From Eutreptiella sp. 'Long Island Sound 2002' (Eukaryota; Euglenozoa; Euglenophyceae; Eutreptiales; Eutreptiaceae), in NCBI GenBank assembly GCA_964036045.1, contig OZ038390.1, positions 33,854,819 to 33,918,818 of the forward strand: a stretch of 64,000 nt of DNA. Direction: 5' to 3'. The translations under genes and the position numbers were made by a program. Numbering within the stretch: the stretch's first letter is position 1; each line of letters starts with the position of its first letter. The notes under the pieces were generated by a model, which was not told the DNA's origin, ran no database searches, and saw nothing but the letters and a program-made list of their open reading frames with translations. Shown one piece after another: positions 27,242 to 37,430 of the stretch.

Positions 27242-30103
27242 GCGGTGTGGCCTGGGCAAGGTGGGTGCAGGACATGCAAGACCAATTATGAATCTTTCTG
27301 TAACAGGGCCAGAGCGTTAGCCCCTTGGGTTCTCCTGATCTTGGTGTTTGGCGGCCATTTCTTGCAAGCTGGAGTTGTGCGGCTGCTCCTTGAAGGTTGG
27401 GTCTCTCCACCATTGGAGTTCAATACGTACCCATTTCCTTTTGGGACCTTTTTGGGTTGAACTTCATTGTTCTTCTCCCACGTGGACATGTTCAATCCGT
27501 GTTTGTTGCGCTGATCTCCGCCTGCTGCTGTTTCGGAAGAGCCATGCTTTTATCCAAAAGTCCTGCAAACAACACCTGAACCTCGTCAGTGGTATGCAAG
27601 GTCAACACGTTTCATGTCGTCTTTTGCATCCTTCCGCATGAGGTTCATCCATACCCCTTGTATGAAAGATTCATAGACCCTTGCCGGGCCTCACCACTGG
27701 CGCATACCTGCAGACACATAACATACAAAGAACAGGGCATGCACCTGGACCTTTCGTGAACGATCTACTCTACAACATTCGAGAATCGTCTTTATAAATT
27801 CCAGCAATCACAATAATTATAACTACAGCATTCAAAAGGCTTTTCATACTATAAATCCGTGAGTTTCATAAAGTGCTGTAGTCCATGCTGACGGTCACAT
27901 CTCTGATCTGGCGACCGCGAACCGCGCTTTGCGGCGCGCTCTGTGTCCAAGCTCTCAAACAATGACAAAATATGCAAAAGCAGATATAAAAAATAGACAC
28001 AAAAATGGAAATATGAAACACTGTGCTGACCATTACGAGGTCTGTGCCGAAGACGGTGGTGGGGCAGCCGGACCGGCTTCAGCACCCAACGTAACTCTCA
28101 CAGGGTGCACTGCCACCTACAGTGCTGCGCCCTCAGTGGTGCCTTTCCCAGGAGGTTATTAGTCGGTCTTGCCTCTCCCCACCCCCCTTATATCCTCTGA
28201 CCTTTTTTGTAGGGAACGTGTTTGACGCAGTTGTTTACACCCCCCGGGATTGGCTACCTAGGCTGGAAACTGGGTGGGGGTGATCAAAGCAACAACCTTT
28301 TTGCTCCCTGGGAGGAGCCCAAACAGGAGCCTCAGCAGTTGGCATAAGGCTATGTCTGTTAATTTCCCAGCCTCAGCCGTAGGCTGAAGGCTTCTCTTAT
28401 TTTCTCCTGGGGTCATTGTGACCATGGCTGCTCTAGTGCAACTCATGGTTTGTGTTGGTGTGAGGAGGGTTCCCCAGCCCCCCCCCCCAACCCAAAAGAA
28501 ACAGTGGTCAGTTTTCACTGTCTCTCTGCACAAGACGAAACAAACAACCTGCAACCCTCAAAAGGAAACCGAGTCACCAAACTGACCCCTGCAACATAGA
28601 GCATAGACAGGGCAGGGTACTATTTCAACCCTCCGTACCATCAAAGGGTACCATGTCACCCCCCACACCTGCCAAGGGCTCAGCATACACACAGACGCAA
28701 CCAAAAGAGGAAACGCAACTTGTATGAACGTAAGCAAGCCCCAGTAAGCACACACTGGGTGCCAAGTGTGTGATGTGTGCACGTGGGGGGTACCCAACCC
28801 AACACATATTCAGTTTCAACCATTAGACCGATTTTTGACACAAAACTTGTTTCAAGGTCCAAAGGGAGCACAATGCGAACCGAGTCGATGCCTAGAGAGC
28901 CAACACGACTTGTCGGACGTCGACGCAACCAAAAATGAACCGACATTAGACCACCGAACAAGCCCACGCACCTGCCCCCCAGCCATCCTCACACCCAACA
29001 CCCAACTTGACAAAAGAGGGCTGTAGGGCCCTAGATGACTGGCAAAAGAAGTTTCGTAAGCTCCAAACGGAGCAAAACGTGACGAACGAAACGACGAAGG
29101 CGACGAAACTCGACGAAACTCGACGACGACACCGGGCGAACAAAACGAAATTGCACTGATCGTACACTAATCCTAGGTCACACTAGGCCATACCTTACCT
29201 TAACCTTGGAGCCACAAAAGGCCCTTCAGGGGCACCACTCAGATGTAAGGCCTGAAAAGGCCACAGGACAGTAATAAAAGCTAAACTAGCCCCTTTATAT
29301 GCTTTGGGGCAGCTGCAAAGGCCACTCGTGGGCCATGGAGACAAGGATGCATAAAAAGGCCTCTCAAGGGCCATGGCATGCTATGCAGCAATGATGCAAA
29401 CAAGTGTGAAACACACACAAGATTATTGTGTCTTCTGGTACCCTACCCTCACCAGTCACAATGGGCTGCTAGGAAGGCAGCCCACAGCCCCAAATGACCA
29501 AACAAGCGGCCTCGAACTCGTAGTTGGCGAAGGCAGTTGGGTAGGCAGTCCCCACTAAACAAGCAGCCAAACCAGAGATGCTCCAACCATAGTCATCAGG
29601 GTACTCACCACTTAGGTAGTCCAGGATGCCGGCCGCAAAGAATGCGATGAAAGGGCCCCAGGACCGGGTGTGGGGCCATACTTGGCAAGGACGGTGAAGT
29701 CCATCATAATGCAGGCCCGATGACTGCAAGTGTCTTGGAGATGGTGAAGGAGAGGTGGAAAACCCCAAATATGCCAATAAGCCCCCAAGCCGAAGGTAGA
29801 GGCACCAGTAGCCCCAAAATCCAAATAAGGCCGTAATGGCCATAGCCCTGGCCAGCCTGCTGCAGAGTGGCGCGGCAGCAAGACTGTAATCAGCAAAAAG
29901 AATTTGCTGTGGCCTCTGCACCATGAAACAGGCACAGGCACAGGACAATCATGATGGCATTGTGGCATCTGAATGTGCACAAAATGAAGTAGTGAATGTG
30001 CACAAATAGTAACCAATATGCAACAGAGGACCAGAAATGTAAAATCTTAGTTGCACAGCCACATGAACCACCGAACAACGCTACAGTAAAACAAAAACTA
30101 AAG
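27242..30103. other. Sparse host DNA, no convincing gene
   Basis: Mixed-composition DNA with only short ORFs. The one stretch worth noting is the minus strand of about 29,625-29,890. It has hydrophobic, membrane-like peptides in two frames (GLIWILGLLVPLPSAWGLIG; GPFIAFFAAGILDYLSG) and ends at a good GTGAGT donor. It could be one or two exons of a membrane protein, or a decayed remnant, because no single frame holds both peptides. Confidence 0.3.
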
Positions 30104-30676
30104 CGGCAGCACAGAGATTCACCAAAGAAAAGGCTGCACTTGCGAGCATTCCTAGCATCACTCGTGGGCAAACAAATCAAAGCCATACAATAGACCCTTT
30201 CTATGCAGACCGCAACGCCTGCTCATCTCTTCTTTGTATGCATCTTGCTCAATCACATCACCGCTTTTGTCAGAGGCCAAGAATGCAGTGACCAGTACCC
30301 AACCCTGTGGCACAGAAGTTGGACTTGGTCTTCTTCGACAAACAGAGGGGGGTAAAGGTTCATCTCGCAACTATTTGGATGGCGATTGTTCGGCAGGTGA
30401 AAGTTAATGTTTTTGGGGACATGAAGTCATTCACAAACACCACACCGAGTGAGAGAGTGATATGACGACGGCACAAGGCAATCTGAACAACTGAAAATGA
30501 TGTTGAAGATACGTTCAACCTCCCAAAATCGAAGAGGAGATTCAGATTTGTTCCAACAACTGAAATAATCCCGTCGCAGCAAACCTTCCAAATATTCCAA
30601 GGCCTGCCCTCTGGAGACCATTCATAAACTTCCTGTGGGACCACGAACTCATGTAAGTGAACATCGGGGAAATTGA
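30104..30676. repeat. 573-bp direct duplication flanking GC-rich element, left copy
   Basis: It matches 35,976-36,548 over 573 bp with about three differences and no net indel. Its right end abuts the (GTAG)n end of the GC-rich element. The pair therefore looks like a very long target-site duplication. It includes part of the glycosyltransferase-like exon (minus strand) and a second short frame ending LFAHE. Confidence 0.85.
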
Positions 30677-32177
30677 GGTAGGTAGGTAGGTATCTTCGGG
30701 AGCCCGGGATGCCTCCTTTGACATTGCAGGAAGAAGGTCTTACCAAGGGGACGTCCTGTCCCTCCCACTGCCCTATGTCAGGTGCCTCTTGAGCCGCTCC
30801 CGCATGTGCTTGGGAAGGCATTGTCGCGGCCACCCGGTCCATGTGTCCCAGGTGGGAGGGTGTCCCCACATGTGTCCATGGGTAGGGCCACATGCCCCCT
30901 CCTTTGGGCGGCAGCTCTGGGGGGCTGCCCAGCCGTGTGGAGTATCTCTCACCACGAGGGGTATTGCTCCCGCTTGTCTACGGTACGACCGCCTCACCCT
31001 TGTGGCTTGAGTTGCGGGGCCACTCTGCTTGGCAGGTGACCCCCTCCTGGACTGTGTACCGGCTCGCCTGTCACCGGTTGCTTCCATGGCTCCGGGTGAC
31101 GTTTGCCATGGTCCTCGATGCAGCCTGGCCGGGCTCGGACCAGTGGCTTTGGAGTACCGCTCCTGCCACCGGCCCGGTGGGTCGGCTGGGTCGCCCCAGT
31201 GCGTCCGACCCATGGGGTATTGGTTCTTTCCTGTCCCTCGGCTGCCCTACGTGTGTGCAGCGTCCTGGGCCGCTGGGCTCCTGTTCACCGGTGTGCCCGC
31301 GCGGTTTGCTGTGGTGCGTCTGCGGTGTCCTGGGCCAGCTGGCTCCTGTTCACCGGTGTGCCCGCTCGGTGTGTTGTGTCGCATGTGCGGTGTCCTGGGC
31401 CCCTGGGCTCCTGTTTACCGGTGTGCGTGCTGTGTGCGGTGCGCGTGTGCCATGGGTGGATGTGTCTCTCTTCCTCCCCCCCTAATGTTCGTTTTTTTTT
31501 TTTTAGTTTTTTTTTTTTTTTTGAAAAAAGGAAAAGAAAAAACAAAAAAGAGGAAAACAGAGGCGCGCGTACACTGCAGGCACAGGCATGGGCAGCTGGT
31601 GCGGCGGTGCTATAGCGTTGTGTCCTCTGGCGTGTGTCGCCGGTGCTGTGGCGGCGGTCGCGCCCCAGGGGTGCGGCTCGCGTGTCCTGATGTACATGGG
31701 TATGGGTCAGGGTGGGTTTGGTTAGGTGTCTCTTTGCTTCTGGTGCTGGCTGGTTAGGCGGCTGTGTGCGCTGTGGCTGTGGGCTGTGTCTACGCATTTC
31801 CCTCAGCGGGCCTGGTTTGGAGTCAAGGGTTGACGGTTTCGGGATGTGGCTCGGGTTTGATTTGTGTTGGGGCTTCGGCCCGGTTAGGCTTGGGTCAGGG
31901 TGGGTTTGGTGAGGTGTCTCTTTGCTTCTGGAGCTGGCTGGTTAGGCGGCTGTGTGGGCTGTGGGTGTGGGCTGTGGTTGCGTTGTTCCCTCGGCGGGTT
32001 TGGTTAGGAGTCAAGGGTTAGCGGTTTCGGGGTGTGGCTCGGGTTTGATTTGTGCTTGAGTTCTGGCTCGGTTAGGCGGTTGCGCGGGGCCGGGCGTGTG
32101 GGTAAAGGCGTCCACGGAGTCGTGCGCCCGAGGCGGGTGCGGGGTGGTGCGTGCGGGCCGGCCGTTGGCCGGTGGCC

Positions 32178-32800
32178 TCACTGGGAGTCCCACACGGAGG
32201 GGTCGACGGGCGTGCCGGGGGCGTACGCAGCGTGCAGGTTGGGCAGCAGCGGGCGCACGTGCAGGGCGTCGGCGTGCCCGATGGGGACCTCACTGAGGAC
32301 CGAGGGGTTGGCGGCAAGTAGTATGCGATGCCCGGGAGGGGTGGTGGTGGGGAGCGGGAGGATGTCCGCGGCCCGCGACGTGGGGGCGAACACGGCGTGG
32401 GTCGGGTGCGGCCCCGGGAGTGGTGCTGGGGGGAGCGGGACCACAGGACGGCGGTCTACTGTGAGGTGCCAAGTGCCGCGATGGTGGAGGAGCCGGACTA
32501 GGGCGATGCTGTGGCGCAGTGTGTGGGGCTGGGTGCTGGGCGGCGTGGGGACGTGCGGTGGGAGGGGGGGGGGGGGGCGGTGGCGTGGGAGGGGGCACGG
32601 CGGAGGAGTGACGTCAGTGACGTGTGTGTCGTGCTGAGGGCGGAGAGGAGCCCACGGTATCGGGCCCGGGTTCGGCGCCTTTGGGCGTAGCGGTGCTCGT
32701 TGTCGTGTGCGTTGGCTTCCTTCGGCGTCCGGTTTGTTTGGTGACTTCTGGGCGGGGCCTGGCGTGGCGCCCCGTGGTGGTGCTGTGCTGGATAACGGGG
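32178..32800 (-). CDS. Possible ORF C of GC-rich element (copy 2)
   Basis: Counterpart of 1,758-2,383, in the same frame as ORF B after a TAA that both copies share. It is broken at a poly-G run (poly-C on the sense strand, around 32,563-32,576). The last ~88 codons end ...PVDPSVWDSQ as in copy 1, with several amino-acid differences in between. Function unknown. Confidence 0.3.
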
Positions 32801-34226
32801 TTAGATGGCGGCGCCGCTGGCCGGGGGGTCAGGCGCGTCGTGTTGTGTGGCGCGCAGGGCTCCTGGGGTGTTGTGGGTGTCGCCGGTGTCGGTGCGCCGA
32901 CGCTTGAGGGGTGGTGAGGGGGTGTGTGCGTGCGGGGCTGGGCTTTGGGTGATGTCCCACAGGCGGATGCCGTCCCGCCGCGCTTCCTGGAGGGTCTCCC
33001 GCAGGCGCCTGAGGACGTACGGGTGGTCCTGGGGCGCGGGGAGGTTGCGGGGGTGGACTCCCAGGGGGTGGAGCGCATCGGCCAGCATGGCTTCCCATGC
33101 GGCCTGCGGCATCCACCCCCCCGCCGGCCGGAGGCGGCAGTTCTCCACCGACCCCTTGCGGGGCCGATGGACCAGGCCCTCGAGGGAGGGCCCTCCCCGG
33201 GCCCACTTCCGCAGCTCCCAGAGCTGCGTGTGGGTCCAGCGCTGCCACCACTGTTCCTGGGCGGGCCTGCGGTCTTGGGCGGAGGAGTGGGCGTGGGTGG
33301 GTGTGATGGGGTTGTGGGGGCCGGCGGCGGTGGCGGGCCTGGGGGATTCCTCGTAGTCCTGTTCCGTGGGGGTGCCTGGGGAGTGGGGGTGCACGCGGAT
33401 GTGGACCCGCGGGTGTGCGCGTACGGTCTCCGCTTCGGGGTTGGGCGGGGATTCGCGGCGGCGGCGGTAGTGGGGCATGCGTTGCATGTGGGCTGTCATC
33501 AGGGGCCGGTAGGGGGGCGGGGGCGCTGCTGGTGGACCCTGGAGCGGTCCGTGGGCCTGGAGTGCGGGCTTTGGGAGGTGGTGGGACGAGGCGCGTCGCG
33601 CTTCGGCCGCGGCGCGCTCCGCCATGAAGGTGGTGGCGGTGGCGTCGGTGACGGTGGGGGGGCGCCGCGCTGGGCGCTGCTGCCTTTGGGCCTGGGACGG
33701 CTGGGGCCGGATGTCGTAGAGGACATCCTGGGGGGGCCGGGCCCGAGCTGCCGTCGTGGCGCCGGGTTTGGGCTTGGGCTTGGGCTTGGCTGCGGGCCGC
33801 CGTTTGGCGGCGGCCTTGGGCTTCGGCTGGGTCGTGGGCATGGGCTTCGCCGGGGCGGGGGCTTTGGCGGCGGTGGGGCTGCTCGCGGTGGGGGCGGGTT
33901 TGGAGGCCCGTTTGGGAGGTGTCCCCCGCGGCCTGGGGGGTGGAGTGCTGGATGAGGACGTGGTGGTGGTGGTGGTGGATGACGTGGTCGTGGTGGTGGA
34001 GGTTGTGGAGTCGGAGGCGGAGGAGAGGGCCGCGGGAGACGGCGGAGGGTCCCGGGCCTCGGGGGCGGGCGTATGATGCTGGGTCCTGTAAGTAGCGAGA
34101 ACGCGGGTGCAGGTTCGGGCATCGGGCGTGTGCGCGCGTGTTCCCTGGTGATCCGTGCGTGCTGGTGCTGGCGTGGCGGTGTTGTCTCGGCTGTGCGGGC
34201 ACGTGGGTTACCCGGGGGGTGGCCAT
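32801..34226 (-). pseudogene. ORF B of GC-rich element (copy 2, frameshifted)
   Basis: Counterpart of 297-1,757. An extra C near 34,070 (sense CATACGCCCGCCC against CATACGCCGCCC in copy 1) shifts the frame, so the N-terminal ~50 codons and the rest are in different frames. From 33,841 to 32,801 the original frame is open, including the Trp-rich region. There are also short in-frame deletions relative to copy 1. Confidence 0.45.
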
Positions 34227-35975
34227 ATCTGCTCCAGGACGCGGGGGTGTGTCTGCTGGAGGTGGTCGAGGGTCTCGAAGAAGCATCGCTGGATGCCGGG
34301 CATGTCCTCCTCTGTGAGGTGGGGGTAGTTTTGGGTGGGGGTGTGGGGGCCCGGCCATAGCAGCGCCATGAGGCGGGCTGCCACCATGTACGGGCATAGG
34401 TGTGGGGTGGTGGGGCGTGGGGGGGTGGGTCCCCCGCGGTTTGGGGGGGCTTCCATCTGCTGGGGGCGCAGCGTGACCACCCACACCCATCGGTCCGCGG
34501 GGATCCCCCAGGTCCGTTGGGTCCACTTGGCGAGGCAATACATCGCCCTACCAAGGCCCTGGTAGCCGCTGCGGATGGAGAGCAGCGCGTCCAGGGATTC
34601 GGGTTCCCACGTGCCCCAGATGTGGGGGTCGTCCGGGTCGTCCCCCCTGGCGTACGTGTCGGGGCCTGGGTTGTGTGTGGGGGGGGTGTAGTCGGCGGGG
34701 AGGAGGGAGTCGGTGCCGTGTACCACCCAGTGGTCTGTGGGTGCGTCGTAGGTGGTGGTGGAGAGGGTGTAGTGCAGATTGTACATGAGGGTCATGTACG
34801 TGGAGGGGGCTGGCTGCTGCTCGTCGGGGGTGGGGATGTCCCCCGGGACGTGGTGCCGGAAGTTGCTTAGGGAGGCCATCCGGGCCACCCATGTTTCCCG
34901 CTCCCACTCTTTGGTGCTGTCGGGGGTGGCGTCGGGGGGGGGGTGGGCCATGTTGGGCTCGCGGTAGCGGGTGCGGCCCTGGGTGCTGTCCCGCTCCGGC
35001 ACGGGGTGTCCGACCAGGTGTCGCCCCCAGTCGATGGGGGGTACCCAGATCCGGCTCCCCGTGGGGGGCGGGCTCTCGCCGTCTGGGGTGGCGCGTGGGG
35101 GGCGCTCGTGTCGGGCGACGTGGAGGAAGGCGTCGAAGAGGAAGTCTCTGACGCCTTCCCCCAGGGTGGCCGCCTGGACCAGGGTGGCCGCCCGGATGGG
35201 GGTGCTGGTGCCGGAGGTGCGGAGGTACAGCACGACGTCCTGTTCCCCGACCCCCCGGAGGTGCTGCCGTACCGCTGCGGGGTTGTGCAGGGCGTAGGGT
35301 TCGGCCGGTGCGGCGACTGGTGGTGCGGGGTGTGATGGGGGGGGTGGTGTGGGTTGGGGGGGGTGGTCATCGTTGTCGCGCGTGGGGTCCGGTGATGGGG
35401 TCTCTTGTGGCGGTCGCGGGAGGGGGGATTCGCGGTGGCATGTGTCGGCGGGGGTATCGACATCGATTGGCTGGTGCCGGCTGCCGCGTGTTGTGTCCGT
35501 GGCCTGGTCTCGGGGGGGGGGGCGGGGGGGGGTGGTGTGGGGGTGGCGCTGTTGGTGGTGGGGGGGGCGGGGGTGGGTGTTGTGCTGGCTGGGGTTCTGG
35601 GCGTCCCTGTGGGTCGTGTGGGTGTTGCGTGTGTGCGCCGTGTGGCCCTTGCGGTTCTTGACTGGTTGTGGTGCCGGGGTGTGGGTGGGAGGCGGTCGCA
35701 TGAGCGTCCGGGTGGGGCTGTGGTCCGTATGTAATGGGTGGCTGCTGGTGGATGGTGCTCGCTGGTATGGGGTGTGGGTGGGGGGGCTGCTGGTGGTGGT
35801 GGGGTGGGGGGGGCGGGGGTGGGTGTTGTGCCGGCTGGGGGTCCGGGCGTCCCTGTGGGTCGTGTGGGTGTTGCGTGTGTGCGCCGTGTGGCCCTTGCGG
35901 TTCTTGACTGGTTGCGGTGCCGGGGTGCGGGTGGGAGGCGACCGCATGAGCCCCCGGGTGGGGCTGTGGTCCGTC
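34208..35975 (-). CDS. ORF A of GC-rich element (copy 2)
   Basis: About 589 open codons within the element; the frame also runs into host sequence upstream, so no start is defined. The first ~165 residues are Thr/His/Pro-rich and come from two 246-bp monomers (each contains QPVKNRKGHTAHTRNTHTTH). The remaining ~420 residues look like a folded protein, for example VVLYLRTSGTSTPIRAATLV, DFLFDAFLHVARHE, WVPPIDWGRHLVGHPVPERD and STYMTLMYNLHYTL. It ends ...EQIWPPPG, overlapping the ATG of ORF B. No family was recognised. The varied composition in one of six GC-rich frames supports a real gene. Confidence 0.5.
35483..35975 (-). repeat. Two 246-bp 5' monomers of the GC-rich element
   Basis: TGGTCCGT recurs at 35,721 and 35,967, giving a 246-bp period. 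The two units are nearly identical over most of their length. The element ends at a unit boundary next to the duplicated host DNA. Tandem 5' monomers resemble promoter monomers of some LINE elements, which is an inference. Confidence 0.65.
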
Positions 35976-36548
35976 CGGCAGCACAGAGATTCACCAAAGA
36001 AAAGGCTGCACTTGCGAGCATTCCTAGCATCACTCGTGGGCAAACAAATCAAAGCCATACAATAGACCCTTTCTATGCAGACCGCAACGCCTGCTCATCT
36101 CTTCTTTGTATGCATCTTGCTCAATCACATCACCGCTTTTGTCAGAGGCCAAGAATGCAGTGACCAGTACCCAGCCCTCTGGCACAGAAGTTGGACTTGG
36201 TCTTCTTCGACAAACAGAGGGGGGTAAAGGTTCATCTCGCAACTATTTGGATGGCGATTGTTCGGCAGGTGAAAGTTAATGTTTTTGGGGACATGAAGTC
36301 ATTCACAAACACCACACCGAGTGAGAGAGTGATATGACGACGGCACAAGGCAATCTGAACAACTGAAAATGATGTTGAAGATACGTTCAACCTCCCAAAA
36401 TCGAAGAGGAGATTCAGATTTGTTCCAACAACTGAAATAATCCCGTCGCAGCAAACCTTCCAAACATTCCAAGGCCTGCCCTCTGGAGACCATTCATAAA
36501 CTTCCTGTGGGACCACGAACTCATGTAAGTGAACATCGGGGAAATTGA
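35976..36548. repeat. 573-bp direct duplication flanking GC-rich element, right copy
   Basis: Matches 30,104-30,676. This copy is continuous with the intact upstream part of the glycosyltransferase-like exon, so it is the original locus. Confidence 0.85.
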
Positions 36549-36652
36549 ATACGGAATCGGTGTCCAGCTGCATGATGTATTCGGCCTTAGAGAAATTGTC
36601 AGCCCAGAGGTTCACCCACTGGCCAATGTCCTGAGAGTACAGCGTCGCATCC
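36457..36652 (-). CDS. Glycosyltransferase-like exon (DxD motif)
   Basis: A minus-strand exon model bounded by GAGCTTAG| (acceptor, 36,653) and TGGAAG|GTTTGC (donor, 36,456). The peptide includes DIGQWVNLWADNF and YIMQLDTDSVF. The Asp-Thr-Asp (DxD) after a hydrophobic strand, preceded by a conserved-looking W..L.AD, fits nucleotide-sugar-dependent glycosyltransferases, perhaps the DUF6492-type group. Only one exon is clear. Flanking exons were not found, and the downstream part of the gene is separated by the 5.3-kb element insertion. The part downstream of DSVF is repeated at 30,586-30,676. Confidence 0.5.
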
Positions 36653-36659
36653 CTAAGCT

Positions 36660-37430
36660 CAGCTCAGCAAAAATTTCATTAATACATTTATGTATTGGCG
36701 ATGCGAACGCGCGCGCTTGTCTGGTTACACCATGTCTTTCTTGGGGTACTTGATCCAGGCCAAGCCCCGCCCTAATCCTTGGGAAATTATGCTGACTAAC
36801 ACTTAATCATTTTTGTCAATCTTTTTGAAGCTTTAAGTACATTTTTCAAAGTAACTAGGGTTATAACCCTAGCCCCCCATGAAGTTTACCCCTACCACTC
36901 AAGTGAGCGGAGGTATCTTCCTTCATGTAGGTAATAAGGTAATAATAATGTTAAGCCTAGTGGTCTTCCACCTCAATACCCCTATACTCAATTGTTTTGC
37001 CTACTTTTTGTGGGCCTACTTTTTAACTGATTCTGAATTCAGTTGCTTGGCCATGCTGGCCAAGCCATATCTTGCATCTGGCCCAACCTACTTGCCCCGG
37101 ATTCCTAACCAACTACATTGGATGTCAAATGCTGCACACGAAGTGCTCCGGTCTATCTTGCTGGCCAGACTTATGTCAGTTTTCTTTATAAAGTCATTTG
37201 TTTTGTTCATATTTGAGTGAAACATTGTATTTAAGCCTGCATTGTCTTTGTGCAGCCCCTCTTTGTTACACATGTTTTGATTGTGGAAGGACTTATCCTG
37301 ATTTCATTGATCCGGTGCCTGGACTTGCTCTACTTTATCTTTGTGTGGACCTTATTTTGCCTTGGGGAAAATCAGCAAGGTTTTCTTAGGCAAGTACAAG
37401 GAACAAGCACAACCGTGGGCAAACCAGAAA
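36660..37430. other. Intergenic AT-rich DNA
   Basis: No coherent ORF, RNA or repeat was recognised between the glycosyltransferase-like exon and the tandem array. Confidence 0.5.

Larger units (their letters stand above)
30677..35975 (-). mobile_element. GC-rich unclassified retroposon, copy 2
   Basis: 5.3 kb. The sense strand is minus: 5' end at 35,975 and (CTAC)n 3' tail at 30,677. From the 5' end it has two 246-bp monomers, ORF A, ORF B, possible ORF C and the repeat-bearing 3' region. 30,677-34,522 is the inverted counterpart of 1-3,900. No RT, integrase or transposase motif was found. It may be non-autonomous, 5'-truncated, or a new class whose enzyme was not recognised. Confidence 0.8.
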
